64,000 nucleotides of DNA, from positions 3,658,391-3,722,390 of the forward strand of contig NC_092180.1 of assembly GCF_043641665.1 (NCBI RefSeq). Direction: 5' to 3'. A program made the translations under genes and the position numbers. Under the pieces are notes generated by a model. That model saw only the letters and a list, made by a program, of their open reading frames with translations. It did no database searches and was not told the DNA's origin. Numbering within the stretch: the first letter of the stretch is position 1; each line of letters starts with the position of its first letter. The DNA is from Enoplosus armatus (taxonomy: Eukaryota > Chordata > Actinopteri > Centrarchiformes > Enoplosidae). Shown here piece after piece: positions 48,701 to 62,688 of the stretch.

Positions 48701-51458
48701 TGGCATGCGAGGGACATCTGAGAGTCAAGGGCTGCCTCCCGGGAGAAATGTAAAAGGGAAGAGAGTGAGGGAAGTACTGAGAATGTGGAGGGAGGATGGT
48801 GTGTGTGTGTGTGTGTGTGACGGAAGATGTAATAGAGGGGGCAGATAAAGTGGAGGACAGTGTGATGGAGGAAAGGAAGAAGGGGGAGTAATAGCAGTCA
48901 GAAGGTGAGCTGTCAGAGGGGAAGCAGGCCAGGGACGTCCGAGGGGGGAGGAAGGGGTGGGAGCGACGTGGGTGGAGGGGGTTGTGGGTGAGATGGAGGA
49001 AGGACGGCCGAGCCCCGGTCCTCCTCTGGGAATCTCTCCCCATCCTCCTCCTCCTCCACTGATAGACAGGCTGAAATACCACAGGAGCCACCTCCCGTAA
49101 TGACTTGATGAATGAGCTTCTCCAACCGGCCCCCTTCACCCCCACCCCCTACCCACAATGCCACCTTCACCCCCCCCCCCCCCTCCGCCTTCACACTTCG
49201 CCCTCTCTCCATCCCCCATCACGACATCACACACCAGGAACCCTCCAGTATCTGCATTTACACTAAAACATATTTACATACAGCGCTCAGTGTGAAGTGC
49301 AGTAATGCACTGATTTTATGTCAGTGATGCCGTGACCAAACTATTGATCTGACACTTCATTTATATATATATATTTTTTTTTTAAATAATGTATTGATAT
49401 TGAAAGTCACTCAGACCAAACTGTGTTTGCTTTTGTCTGATTTGATTCCTCTTGTGATTCTGCAGCAATAACACTGTGTGCTGTGCCGAGCAAAGTCATT
49501 AATAGTGGATTTTCTAATCAATGGCTCTGGCTCTGTCTTGTTTGTCAAATCAATGTTATGCTCTGATGCTGCTTTTATGTTATCTGACATGTCCCTCTGT
49601 GTCCCCCCCGCTGTACTTTTCTCCTCAGACTGAGCAAAGAGAAAATGTTTCTTAATTTCACTGTTTCACATTTCTAAACATGCTGAGATTTAAAAAAAAA
49701 TAAATAAATAAATAAAAAGGCCATCATCAATATGTTGCTTTGTGAAATTAGTCTGCCAATATTTGAAAAGCACAAATGATTCTGTGCTCAAAAAGATCTT
49801 CCAGTACATGAATAAATGCCCTGAGATGACTCCAGACTTCATCGCTAACGCAGAATGAGATTCACTTGCCAGCTTAAATAGAATATTTGTACTGTTGGAG
49901 GAAAATGTGGAAAATACTGACATTATGTCATTAGCAGAAGAGGTTGACCTATATTCCAAACACAAATTATAAATGCTGGCTGTGCGATCACAGCAGACAT
50001 ACTGTGGCGTCGCCTCTTCCTCTGAATTTAGAAAACAACAATCTGGGAATCCTTATGTCCATCACAGTCTAAATATTAAAGCCTCATTTTCTGTGTCCAA
50101 ATGGTTAAAGCTAACATAAAATATTCCTGCGCTGTCTTTCCTCTTTCCTAAAATATCTGAGCTGAAATACGGGCCCGTTTCCAAAGTCCAAACCCTACAG
50201 GTGTTATTGAAATACCGAGCTTTTTGAAATAAGACGGCGCAACATGAGGTGACTCCAGGTAAAAGCGCATTGATTCCTCCTCTTTAATCTATACTGAACT
50301 CAAAGAAAAAGAGAAGGATCCTTTGAGAAAGCAGACGTGATTGTGGATGATTGTGCAGAAAGGGGCTTCTGCTTAACATCAGGAGGAAGTCCAGGACACT
50401 TCAGGATGTTTCTTGGAAAATGCACTCGATAGTGAATGTGCTGCAGAGTGGCTGCAGCTCAGGAGGATTTATTATGGCTGCCATGTTGTCTCTGCCTCTC
50501 TTAAATTAGAGGGAGACCAGAGACCAATATCGTTTACCTGATTACTAGATTATAAATAATTCCAGACACGCCGCGAGACGGCTCAGTGATAACTTACGTA
50601 GATATTCTCAAAATACCTCGGCACTGTTTGAAAGGAAAATCATTCATTTTTTGGAGGAGGGGTCTATTTTTATATGTGTTTTGTTGAGTGCTTGTTTTTG
50701 GGGCATTTTGTTCTTTTGTTTTCTGTTGCACTGCAGTATTGTTTAAAAAAAAAAAGAGAAAGACGGGAGGATGCAGGGATGAAACAAATGATCTCAGTTA
50801 TGTAGCGATCAAACTCTCAACACTGCAAGCGTAAAATGTCAGTGTCAGGTGTCACTAATGTCACAAGGAACAGCATTTTGCTGGTGCCTTAATTGCTAGC
50901 TGTCTAGAAGTAATCATGTTTCACGCGGCGAGTCGAACACCAGCAGGCATTTATCCGGATGCCCTCGAGCTAAAACACACACACACGACCCCGTGGGGTT
51001 AGCGGTCTAAACCCAGAGGCTGCACCCTGACAGAGGGCAGCGTAATCTCCAGGACAGGCCACTTCAGGAGAGACACCGCACACATAACAACAGAGCGGCG
51101 AGGAGCAGCTGGAGCTCGGGAAAAGACAGGAGATGAGGCAGAGAAGAAATTAAGGGAGGAGGGAAAGAAAAGAAAACGAGGGGAGCGCTTTAGCAAGAGG
51201 GAATTACAGAAGGCGGAGAGGCAGGGAAAGGTAAAGAAAAGGTGAGCATGTGAGCGAGAGTGAGTCGGGCGGTGTGAGTGTATGCACGGTGTTATCTCCC
51301 GGTAAAGCAGATGTGCTTTATCTGCCAGGAAACAGGAGGCCGCTTCCACAAAAGCCTCTTTTCACAGGTGAAGCCCCGGTCTTTACTTACAAGACTCTTA
51401 CTGCCAGTTTGGTCTTTTTGAGATTGAACCTGAAATGGAGATTTCACACACACACACA
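45769..51458. other. 3' flank, no gene identified; promoter-like cluster near 47.45 kb
   Basis: Contains a CRE, inverted CCAAT, GC box and ETS motif within 82 bp (47439-47520), a purine-rich block at 48780-49010, a C-run region at 49130-49190 and an A-rich tract near 49690. The rest is plain noncoding sequence. Confidence 0.5.
48799..48819. repeat. (GT)n microsatellite
   Basis: Short perfect run inside a strongly purine-rich region (48780-49010). Confidence 0.9.
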
Positions 51459-51712
51459 GTTGTGTTTCCATCACTTTGGAGGACATTACATTGACTTACA
51501 TTCATTTCCTGGAGACGTAACCATAACCACTACTTGCCGAAACCTAACCTTAAACCAGTCTTCACCCTGAAATTGAATGATTTATGTTATGGGGACTTGC
51601 GTTCGGTCCCTAAAAGGAAGTCGAGTCCCCACAATGTGACTGTGTAAACAAATTTATGTCCCCACAACATGAGGAATACACACTCACACACACACACACA
51701 CACACACACACA
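51459..51712 (+). repeat. Teleost interspersed repeat ending in a (CA)n tract
   Basis: Reads 'ttccatcactttggaggaca', 'ttacattgacttacattcat', 'cataaccactacttgccgaa', 'aacctaaccttaaaccagtc' and repeated 'gtccccacaa', then a CA array (51685-51712). This is a widely scattered fish repeat by memory. Its transposon class is unknown to me. A short CA tract also precedes it (51446-51458). Confidence 0.6.
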
Positions 51713-54700
51713 GGAGGCAGCTGTAAGGCATGCCAGTGAAAGCAGGCCTCTTCCCACGGACAGACATCGTGTCCACTCTGGTTATTTTTGCACACCGTCC
51801 CTCCAGGCCGCCGTTGGCTGCGGCTGAAAGCAGAGAGACACTCTCAGTGATGTAAGGCTGGAGATTTGTCATTTTAAAACGCGGGTCAAACGGCCTCTCT
51901 GGCTATTGATTGGCTTGTCCCCCTCTATTACTCCTGTGTTATGTATTGCGCCCTTTATCAGAGCTGCGACAGCCACAAACACATTAAACTTGAGCAGCTT
52001 CGATCCGCCATAAAGTGCCACAGCGTGCCGGTTGGTGTGCCTCGCTGGGTGGAGATGAGCTGCTGATCAAGGACACGGCGGGCAATGTTCTCGCCGCTCT
52101 GTTTCCTGGAGTTACGACCCAAAGTCACAGAGTCGTGGCCAGAGTGAGAATCTACAGCTCCCCTGACTCCGCACAGCCTCACCTCATCACACGAGGCCAC
52201 CCGATCCTCCTCTCGAGACAAACTGCCGGTCTGCAGACCTCCACAGGACGAGGGCTGCAATGCAGACCTCAAAAATTGGGAGGAAACAACAGAAAATGCA
52301 CAAAAACACCCCTTAAACGTAAATAACAAGTGTAATATTTTAGGTTATTGTCAGTTCAATGGTCAATAGCTTACTTTGTTCCAGTACAGTCACTGGTGTC
52401 CGGAAAGTAAAACACAGGGATCTTATTTTTAGTTCTATGTTTATTTTTATAACTTTGCACAGCTTTGTTGTTGCTTTGTTGTTCTGCGTGTAAATACAAT
52501 GAGAGCAACTTAAAACCAGAGTCAAAACCCTTTTATGTATACAAATGTACATGCTAGCTAGTGAAATCTACCTTATACTACTATTTCTGTGAAATATATT
52601 AATATATATATAATATATTAAATCATATTACTAAGACAACTTAATGAAACAGAAATACACTTCATTAGTTATCATCATTGGTACATGGCTTTGCTTTTGA
52701 TTATGAGAAGGAATTATTAGAGGGTCAAAACATTTTCATATATTTACATTCAAAGAAATACTCTTGACTTGTTATAAAAGAAAATACAAGTATTAGAAGT
52801 ACACACTTTCACCTGTAGATTGATTTAAGTTCCACTCTGACCTGACAGGTTCAGCAGTAATCTCTATGAACAGATATCTGCAGGCAGCGGACAAGATTTT
52901 GGGATCGGAAGCGTCCTGGTTTCTGTTTGTAGTGGTTTGTAGAGTTGTATTGTATAGAGAAAAAGAGGCGGAACGTACCCATCAGCTATCGCCTGACGAC
53001 GATTTAGCTTTTTAGCAATCTCGGGACCCCATAGATGAGCTTTTTATTAGCTTTTTTCTTTTACATTTATCTGCATTCAAATTGTTGTCAGACGATAGCC
53101 GATGAGTTCCCAGATTGCTGATCGGACTGTAAACAGAGACAGGCCCGACACGATGGCAGACGAGTTCAGAGATCGGCTCAGCAGCAGCATTTTGTCTTAG
53201 ATCCACTTTCATTCTAAATGACATCAAACACTTTCACCATGTCATGTGAATACAACTGTAATCAATGAACTTGTGTTTCTCTGCACTTCAATCTGTTGTG
53301 TTAAAATTAAAATGAAAAGCTTCCCATGTATGTGTGGACAAGGGAATCCCACAACGACAGAAGCCATCCTGTTGTATTTCATGAAATAACTGGTATTGAT
53401 GTGAGAACTTTAAATAATTCACTGAACTGCGTTGCTGCGCTGCTTTTGTGGCTGTGAGCAGATGGCAACGGCGACAGAGTTCACACGAGCAGATTAAACA
53501 CAACTTGAACGCCGTCCAGAGAAGACAGTTGCCAACCCTTCACTCAGATCCCGCAGCTAAAAATTCCTTTATCTCACAGAAGGAGTTTAAAACCCTCGAG
53601 TTAAGCTCGCAGAGTCAGCTGTGCTACCGAGGATTTACATATCCACAAAAAGGTGTTTTTATTATTATAACCGCGCAGATGAGCCAGCAATATGACAACA
53701 ATGTCATGTGGTGAAGTGGTTTGAAAGAAGGGCATTGCTTTGTCCTCCGGCTTGAATATGAGCTGTTCCAACACATACATTGGACAATTGTCAGGCTGTT
53801 GCAGAAGGTGAAGTTTCAGTCTGTGGTGTTTGTTGTGTCTAGTAGTTATTTTAAGAACCATGTTGTCAGTTTGGTGTGTCGAATCATGCTAAACACGACA
53901 ATGTCATCAACCTTTTAGAAACCGGATATCAGAAGATTCCAACTACAGCTGTGAGTCGTGAATTTAACAACAAGAAAAGAAGGTGACGTGTCGCGCAATC
54001 ACCTCCTCATTGCTCCAAAGCTCCGTCGGAAGCAGCGTATATAGCCTCCAACTCGCCACCCACGTCTCGGATTTCTTCAGCGACTCAAAAATGTTTGTCG
54101 TTGTTCCCGTTGAAGGCTCTTTCCACTGGTTGGAGAAACCGTTTACCAGTCGGAGTCATCTTCCCACAAAGCTATCTCGCTACCTAGCTACTGTAGAAAT
54201 ATCTTTTAAATCGACATGTTTCTTTGCCCAATATGAAAAACGCTCCTAGAAGATGCCACCACACCGCCTGTGTCAACTGAAAATGACCTGAGAAGGACGT
54301 CTACGTACCTCGTAAATAAATACATATACATTTAGAGCAAATGAAAATAACCCGACTTCCAACCAGGAAGTCTGCCATCATGATCAAAGTGTGAGAGGTT
54401 GAATGTATAAAGAATTCAGTCTGATCATCAGGCTACTTTGAAGCAGCAGACAGATGAGGAGTGGGTGGTTCTGCAGCGGTTTGAGAAGTTTCTCTTGGAC
54501 GTTATGAGAATTTGTTTTAGCTGTAACTCCTGACTGCAGCTGACGTCCAAAGGAAGACAAACGTTAAAACGAGTAGTTGATTCTCAAAAGGTTTTTTGGT
54601 GGAGCGTTCCTTTTAACCTCGTTTTGTTGACTTTGGCTTTACTTTCATACTTTCGAGTCCCACAGGTCCACTGCTGTAAGTGTAAAATAATAAGAAAAAT

Positions 54701-57700
54701 CTTTTCCTCTGAGCTTATTAAAACCTGAAATGTAGTTGAACCCTTGTCTTTGTCACAAGCTGGACATTTGATGAAGGTGACAAAATAAGCATTGTTATTA
54801 CACCAAATAAGGACATATCCTACAGTTTATGTTATATTGGCTTTGCAACAACAAATATATTCTCTTTGTTTGCCAGAAAGTCCTTCACACGCAAAGAATT
54901 GTGCAGTATGTCAGATCCTTCAAGTGTGTCGTTTTTCCTGTAGCATTCGTGTGACGGCAGGACGACTGCAGGTAAACGGAGAAGAGCTGGGAGACAGAGA
55001 ACGCTTCAAGTGAAGGGATCAATAATCCTGCAAACTGGACTACACTCCCACTACAGCCTCATCCCTGACTGACCCCCGTGTCGTGTCTGAGGGCGCCCCG
55101 GTCTGCGAGCGCTTACTGCCCAGACAGCACAGGGCCTGTTACATAATGCATGACCACCGGCGACGCGGCGAGCCGAGCTCTGCTGAATCAGCGGCAGAAA
55201 AACGCCACCGCTGCTGCTTTGAGCGAACGAGGGCCCACAGCGGCCGCTGAAGACAGGCGGCCTGCGCTGCCCCCACCCCTGAGAAGAGCACTTGATCACC
55301 CAAGTAACCTTTTGCATGAGTGCACTCACTCTGCCACTCACCAGAGAGCCACTGCAGACATGGGGCAGACAGGGGGCATTAGGTGGGATTATCGCCCCTG
55401 CTGCCCTTTGTTGTTTTGATGTCCGTCCCTCGTCAACTCACCCCTCCCCCTCCCCCAGCATCCCCTTCCTCCCTCCCCTCCTCGCTGGCCCGTCCGGCCC
55501 TGGCACTGCTACAGAGAGGCCGCCCTCTGGCAGGCTGAAACCAGAAAGCCTCAGTAGCCCACTTTCACAGCCACACGCAAACACACTCTCACGCAAATCA
55601 AACCCAACTCACAAAGACAACACGGACTGTACAGAACAACGGGGATGCTTTCTCTTTTTAATGACGGACATGAGGAGGTGGATCCAGGTTAAAGCCATTA
55701 TCGTTCATTGATTTCCTTTATTAATCACAGAGGTGAGATGTTCGTAATCCGAGGAAGAGAAGATCTTTTAAAGATGTGTTGCTAGAATTACACATTCAAT
55801 TACACACAGAAGTTTGAAAATACAAGATTTGCTTCAGTGGCAGAATATAAATCGTAACTGAAGGTAAGACCTTGAAGAGCACAAACCTCCACCAGCGCTG
55901 ACCAAATTCAGCTTCCTGCTATACCCAAACTCATCAGTCCTGTCACTTTAACTTTTACATAATATATTGATTGCTTAAATTGCAGAAATCACAGGTCCAA
56001 AATCAGATCAGTTGTTTGTTGGCAGGAGGCCGATCTCCTGCTGAATAAAAGGGTTTGAATATAACCTCGTTGGTGGAGTGAAAAGTAAAGAAATTCAACA
56101 TGAGTTCACATGTTTTTTCCCCAGACTTCTCACAGATGGCATGACTGTCGCCAAATATCTCTCAGACTGGAAAGAAAAAGCAAAATACAGAAAACGATCT
56201 CACCGCCGGGTCCGTTTAGCAGCTGTTCTGCTCATTTCACATGATCTTCACCAGCTGATGGAGCCTGCAAAAAAGACAAGTGATCAAACTCCATATGCTG
56301 ATGAGGACTGTGTGGTATGATGGAAAGCTCCAGAAGAGCTACTAAACTGACTGTTTTCTCAACTTTGAACCTCAGAATACAGTTAAATTTAGACATTTTC
56401 TGCACAGTATTTTGTTGGATTATTAACCTCTGCCTATGTGCTGGTCTGTGTCTGATTTAACCGCCACAGTCTGTTGTTTGAATGCGGCCTGGATCCTCCC
56501 GGACCGCTCCTATCCCATCATAGCCATCACGTAATGTTGCTGCGTGACTCCGTCCCTGAACTCAGAGCCAAACGAGCAAAACAAAGCTCTTGTCTCCCCT
56601 GAACTCTGACCGACAGCCTGAATGTCTTTCACCCAGTGTCATTCTTAAGTGTCTTGATTTTCCAGCTTCATTTATCGACTCTAGCCTTGTAAATCTTCCA
56701 TTCCACGCGGACGTAACTGCCCGTATTCACACTGATTTACTTCAGCACGTGCCTCTAACTGTCTTTTATAAACAGGCTTGTTCCAAACATTACACCCGCC
56801 GGCCTTCTGTCAGTATGACCGTGCAGCGTGCTGAAGAGGTCAAGCAGGGTTTTAGTTTGTGACCCTCGCTCTTATAGTCGGCGGTGTTCAGGGTCGACCT
56901 TTGACCCTGAATGCCGCTGGTCCTCGGGTTCAAATGCAGACCGTGACCCAGCCGTTGAACTCCCAAAGGGAGGGGGGGGGGGGGGTGAGAGGAACAGACT
57001 ACAGTCTGTACTGCTTCTGTTGCTTCTCCTCTCATGTTTGCATCTGGTTATATTAGTGTGATTATCTGGGGAGTGAACACTGACTGATGTAATTGCGTCC
57101 TAATTCTCGGGTTATTTAGGAGATGTGTAAAATATTTAGTGCATTGGCCGGGATACCTTGGAAGACACAGATTTTCAGCGAGAGTCTGAGGAAGTGATAT
57201 AGATTTGTGGCAGAGAACGCATGAAATATGTACAGACTTCCTCAGTACAGCCAGTCTTCTTCTCAGTGGCTGACACTTAAAAAGGTCAGACACTAATAAT
57301 CCGTCTGTTCTGTTCAATGCATCTCACCTCTATTTCAGTTTGATCAGCTCATCGTCAGAGGTGGTGAATGCTGGGAACAGGAAGGAGTCTTCTTTTTGCT
57401 CGTATACAACAGTGAATGATGAGGTCTCGTGTACAAATAAAAACATTGCCAGGTGGAACTCACCATCCTCTTCGCCAAGATTGGGTGAACCCACTACTCT
57501 TTTTCTTTTCTTTTGTTAAGCAGCATGAACAGCAGAATATCATCATTGCCGCGAGGCGCTTGGAGTCTCCTTTGCTGACTAGATGTGTGAAAAGAAAATG
57601 AAACAGAGCATGAAGAAGTGCACACTTTAGTTCCAGACTTTTGCTGGTACAGTATATGGCTCCATTGTGAATGCTTCAAATATCTCACTTCATTTACCAC

Positions 57701-59877
57701 CCAAATCTGTTTCTTGCACCGATTGGGAAGCAGATTTTTCCTTTAAGATAAGATGGATAAACATTAGTGAGTCATTCCCAGAAAACTGAAGTGCATAGTT
57801 TTGGTTTAGTAGAGTGTTTAAGATTTTCTGACGTTCAATCTTCCACCATCACATGGCTCACGATAAAACTCTTCTTCCTCATTTGTTTTATGAAGCAACC
57901 AGCAGAGAGTCCACCAGCCACAACAGACAGATGTAATGTTCAGTCCCACCGGCCGCCACACACTTTATTACCATAATTAACTTCCATCGGCTTGGGTCTT
58001 CTCGCTTTCATATCTGCAAGTATGTCTGGAGAGTCTGAGCAAAGCTCAGCGCGAACGCAGCAGGTTGCTCAGCATATTGATGATTTATTCAGTCTCATTA
58101 TGATAAAACAGTCTGGTGTCAGGTTCAGGGTGAGATGTGTTCTCAAGTAACGATGATGCTTTTTGAAAAAACATTTTTGTCTCATAAGGGGAAGCGGCGC
58201 TGAGGTTGGGCTTCTTAAATCTGCACTAATCAATGTCGTTACAGTGAGTCTGTAATGTGACAGGTGTCACTCACAGAGATTCACCGTCACCTCCGCTGTT
58301 CCCCTCAGCTCTGCGGAGAGTTTTAAAGTCTTAGCTCGTTGTTTTTGTCGTATTTTCTGTCAGGTTCAGTCTCAGCGCTCTCATCAGTCTCATTTCCAGC
58401 AGCAGCAGGCAGATGTTTCAGCAGAAACAAAAACTCAAACTCAACTCAAAGTTGGTTGAGATCAAAGCAGAGCTCAAAGGAGAGTGAATATTACTCCAAC
58501 AGGATGCTAATGTTTCTCTGCTGAGATGGGCAGTCGTTTGCTAACATGTTAGCCATAACAGCTTAGTCAGGTTTTGTGTATTTAGCTTATTTCTCCTCTG
58601 TGTCCTAACTAGAGTATTTTGGCATAGAAAAAGTGGTAATCTAGAGAGACCACAACTTCAACGTGAAGCTTTTTGGATTTTCACGCTGAATGTCTGCTGT
58701 GGATTTAATTTAAACCTCCTTTCCTGTAACAACTCGTATAACTAGTTCTTATACCGTGATTTGTATCATACTACAATGAGTCACCCCTCACATTTAGAAA
58801 TGTAGTGTACCACAGATACGTCTGCTCGTTATGTAGGTGTTGTTATGTTTCACATCAGTTTTGTAGTGCGGCAGGTCTGAGGACACCTCGGACTACAGGT
58901 TGCCACCATAGAGTGCAAAAGAAGTGGACGTTGTCATCTTTGTATTTTGGAGCCAGAGGGGATCATACTACGAGAGGAGAGGGTGGAGAACCTGAGGACA
59001 CTATGCACGCCCACCTACACCAGCAACCTGACTGCACCTGGCTACAAAGTTAGCTTGTACATGTACTTGCTGGTAATAATGAACGGCCGACTCTGAGAGA
59101 GTCTTTTGGTACCTGGAGACCCGGAGGTTGATGCTCGGCTGCCACTTGGTGCACCTGTTGGTAATAAGTTGAGTGATGACAATTAAAAGGACTCAACTGT
59201 TGCACAATGAAGGAAACACAGCCAAAACATCTGCTCCCCCCCCCCCCTCCCGTGCTCAATTCTGACATTGAACTACCTACTTCCCCTACAGTGGTCAGAA
59301 TATCTATAAATGCAGCTTTAAGATATTTACATAAAGTAAAAAGTACAAGTATATCATAATGTGCATCTCCAAGATGTCATTTGAAATGCTGTTCAGGAAC
59401 TAATTCATTTGTTCATTAATGGCCTGAAAAGGTCTCTGAAGGCCAACTTGATGTTGCCAAAAACACCAAATACAAATACCCCAAATTGGAGTTTTCCACT
59501 CAACATCGGCATTATTAAAGTCAAGGCTTCAAGGGGAGCAAAGTCCGCTCATGCAGCTCCGCTCTGCTGCTCTATCAGCTGTGAAACACACATCCTCTAC
59601 TTGTTTTCATTGGATGGCCCTGCTTCCTGAATCACTCTGTTTTCAGTGACCCCCGGCGGCTGCTGGTTGAAGAATACGGACTCAAACCAAAGGCTGAATA
59701 TGTGTTGATGACGATGTACGATTCCCCTTTTTCCTCTCATGAAAATATTGTAATTACTTCAGTCGTTTGGCGTCTGCTCTCACGTCTCATGCAAACGACA
59801 TTAATCGTGACCCTTAGTCCTCTTCACTGTTATGACTTCCTCCTGACAGCTCGATTACCTCTGCTTGGTGTTTGGCC

Positions 59878-59913
<36 letters not shown>

Positions 59914-60009
59914 TTTGGTACATGCACTCAAGTTAGTCTCTTGTATCTACGCTGCATGTATTTCATGTATTTTAGGTGAAAATTAGATTCAAATATATAT
60001 TTTTTCACC
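51713..60009. other. 3' flank, no gene identified
   Basis: Low repeat density apart from a 14-G run (56972-56985), a DR1-like site inside an 8-bp-arm inverted repeat (56888-56910) and C-rich parts at 55435-55505. No convincing exons. Confidence 0.5.
59880..59911. repeat. (CA)n microsatellite
   Basis: Perfect 32-bp run about 100 bp before the TTAA-flanked MITE. Confidence 0.95.
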
Positions 60010-60245
60010 TTAAAGGGGGCCTATTACGCTTTTCCTTATTTCCTGTTGTATGTATAATGTTACTATATTGGATGTTCATATTAAATGTTGCCAAAGTTTC
60101 AAATAATGAGGTAAATGTGTGTAAAAGTAATCCATGTGAGCTCAGGCTTCAGACTGCTGTGACTGTGAATCATGCAAAGCTGCTCTAGTGGAGTCCCAGA
60201 ATAAAAGATATAGAGCTAGGAATGAGCATGAGAGGTCCCCTTTAA
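60010..60245. mobile_element. TTAA-flanked MITE (piggyBac-like ends)
   Basis: TTAA at 60010-60013 is followed by AGGGGGCCTATTACGC, and the right end reads ATGAGAGGTCCCCT followed by TTAA at 60242-60245. The terminal inverted repeats are therefore AGGGGGCCT and AGGGGACCT, with one mismatch. The 236-bp size, lack of coding sequence and TTAA target duplication fit a piggyBac-type MITE. The internal text ('gcttttccttatttcctg', 'gttgccaaagtttcaaa') is typical of a fish repeat I recognise. Confidence 0.8.
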
Positions 60246-61206
60246 AATCCTCAAATTTGGGGAGGGAAAAAAACAAATCACAATGGCACAGATCAACAGG
60301 AAAATGTTTTGTAAGTGTCAAAATCGGACTTTTATCACATTAAAAGGAGACAAGCAAAAAAAAAAAAACAATAAAAACCAGCACTTCATGGATGATCTTT
60401 TTGTTTTTTGGCATCTTTGTGTACTCTGATTATTAACTGTGACCTGATATCGAGAGCAAGTCTCAGAGGACTTAAGGAAGAGGGGTAAAAAACAACAAAA
60501 AACTAACAAATGTGACAAGCTCTAATTAATTAACAATCAGTCACAAAACAAACTGAAACATGTTGTAAAGACAAACAGCCCGAGGTTATTAAACTACAAA
60601 CACAGGCCCTCTGATCTCACAAGGAAAAACTCCAGAGAAAGTCTTATCGGGGTTGTACACATACATGTTCATTTTTGTATTTTGTACCAGTGATCCATCA
60701 ACACACCACAATAAGATCCCAGGAGTTTTTATTGGAGCTCTTTTTCGACAAGGGCTAGGGCTGATGATACTCGAATGGATGGTGAAATAAGAAGCACGTG
60801 ACAGGTTGCGCGCGCACTAAGACTCAGATATGTTTTACTTGTATGTATCTTTTAGACAATACCTGCGTTTTTGCATGTTTTACTACAAAAGCTTATCATA
60901 GTATTTCTGGTGTTTGTTTTTTCCTTTCAGGTAGTTGCTTGTTTTAATCACGTATGATATGGAAATTAGGTTTTAGAGAACAGGTTGGTCGCCATGCAAC
61001 ACTAATGTTTGAATGAAAGCAGATTGTTCACTGTGGTGGATTATTTATCTCAGGCAAGTCTGAAGACATTATTTATTTGTTCCACCCCAGAATCAGAACT
61101 AAATTAACTTGTGCATGATCACGACTGTATAGAGACAGACAGCACAACAGATGAAATATCTGCAGCCTGGCAGACAGCAGTCCCTCTGATCATGGACTGA
61201 ATGATG

Positions 61207-61220
61207 GCGCCATCTACTGC
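61207..61220 (-). promoter_or_regulatory. CTCF-like motif (candidate)
   Basis: GCGCCATCTACTGC matches 13 of 14 positions of the reverse-complement CTCF core (SYGCCMYCTRSTGG). A weaker match, CTAGTGGAGGGCAG, is near 47267-47280. Both could instead be parts of dispersed repeats. Confidence 0.35.
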
Positions 61221-62620
61221 TACTCACCCGGAAGTGCATTTCTACCTCATAGCTGTCTGGTTATGAAGAGGGTAAACTGTATAACACAGAAGAGGGATAT
61301 CATTAGAGTTTATCCTTTCAAAATAAGATTATGTTTTTATTGTCTTATGTGTTAAAATTATTATGGGAATAAGACGCTGAATTAGGTTTAGGTTTTAACT
61401 CTTATTTCAACAGCGGCACCATTTATCTGAGCCTCATGAAAGAGAGTATTTGGTATAAAAAAGTATTTGGTATATAACACAACAGCTACAAAATGACACT
61501 CTTTGCAGTTTGTTTTAATATGTTAAATGCAGCTCGAAGTCAGATTCTACCTGATGTTACAATTTTCAAGAAGAGGAGGAAAAGAGCATCTTTATAAGTA
61601 AACACAGGCTACTAGAGGTGTCTGAAAGCCTTTTTAGGCTACCTCATGAATTTGAAAAACTCAAAATAAAGAAACAAAAGTTGTAACGAGTAAGAAATCA
61701 ACAGTTATTGGAGATGCAGTCCAGCTGTATCTCTCTTCAGTAAAGCAGACAGGATGCTGAGTCGTCTCATCCTGCTTTCCACTTCATGCTTCCATGTCAA
61801 TGTTTGCGTTCGTCAGCAGGTCGCAGTCCCAACAGCTCCATGGTGACGGTCCACGTTTAGCTGCATGACAAGAGGAGGTATAAAAATAAATAAAACAACA
61901 ACTCCTCTCCTGCTGGTTTCATCTCTGTGACACATGCTGTGAAAAATAGCTGCTAATTTAGTTCATATATTACAGAACACAAGAAAATCCTCCACTATAT
62001 ATTATATACACACATATATATATTTATATTTACTTTGCCACTCGAAGTTGAAATGATTTGCTTTCCTTTTGACCTGTTTTACTCTCCAACATTTAATTGA
62101 AGCTACATGATTCTTTATTGACTTAGATATTCATTGTTATTTATTACTGCACCGCAACGTCAAATGGAAACGGAATGGAAACGTTTTGTGCGTCATTTTA
62201 TACACGTTTCCCCCAAAAGTCTGACCTTCCGTAACTTTAGGACTAAAATTGTAAGAAAGTTATGACACGTGTCCACACAATATACTTTTATATTGATCAA
62301 GAAGTGTTGCACTAAATGAGTCTATGAAAATTAGGATTTTTTTTCCATTTTAAAGTGCCTGCACTTTGCTGAGAGTGTAACTTTAAACCAACAGTTACAT
62401 CAAAAGTCTCATTTATAACCATAACTGTGAATATTTATCACTAAAAAAAATGTTTTTGCTGTTTATTTCATTCAAAGTTTCAGTTTCTTGGCTCCCAAAG
62501 TGAAGCTCAAACTCCTGTTCTGCACCGTCCTCAGTGGTTGTGTTACCTGTTTTTCAACATTTCTGTCAGCCCTCATGCCTTTATTTAGTCATTTATCTTT
62601 TAGGCTTTATAGGCATCTTT

Positions 62621-62646
62621 ACACACACACACGCACACACACACAC

Positions 62647-62686
<40 letters not shown>
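62621..62686. repeat. (AC)n microsatellite
   Basis: 66-bp AC array with two CG interruptions. The following stretch (62696-62800: 'gaaggttttgagcttgcc', 'gacaaagagttccagagtc') resembles another fish dispersed repeat, but I could not bound it. Confidence 0.9.

Positions 62687-62688
<2 letters not shown>

Noticed and set aside
56920..56940. Possible tRNA B-box (GGGTTCAAATGC)
   Set aside because: No matching A-box or cloverleaf arms upstream at the right distance.
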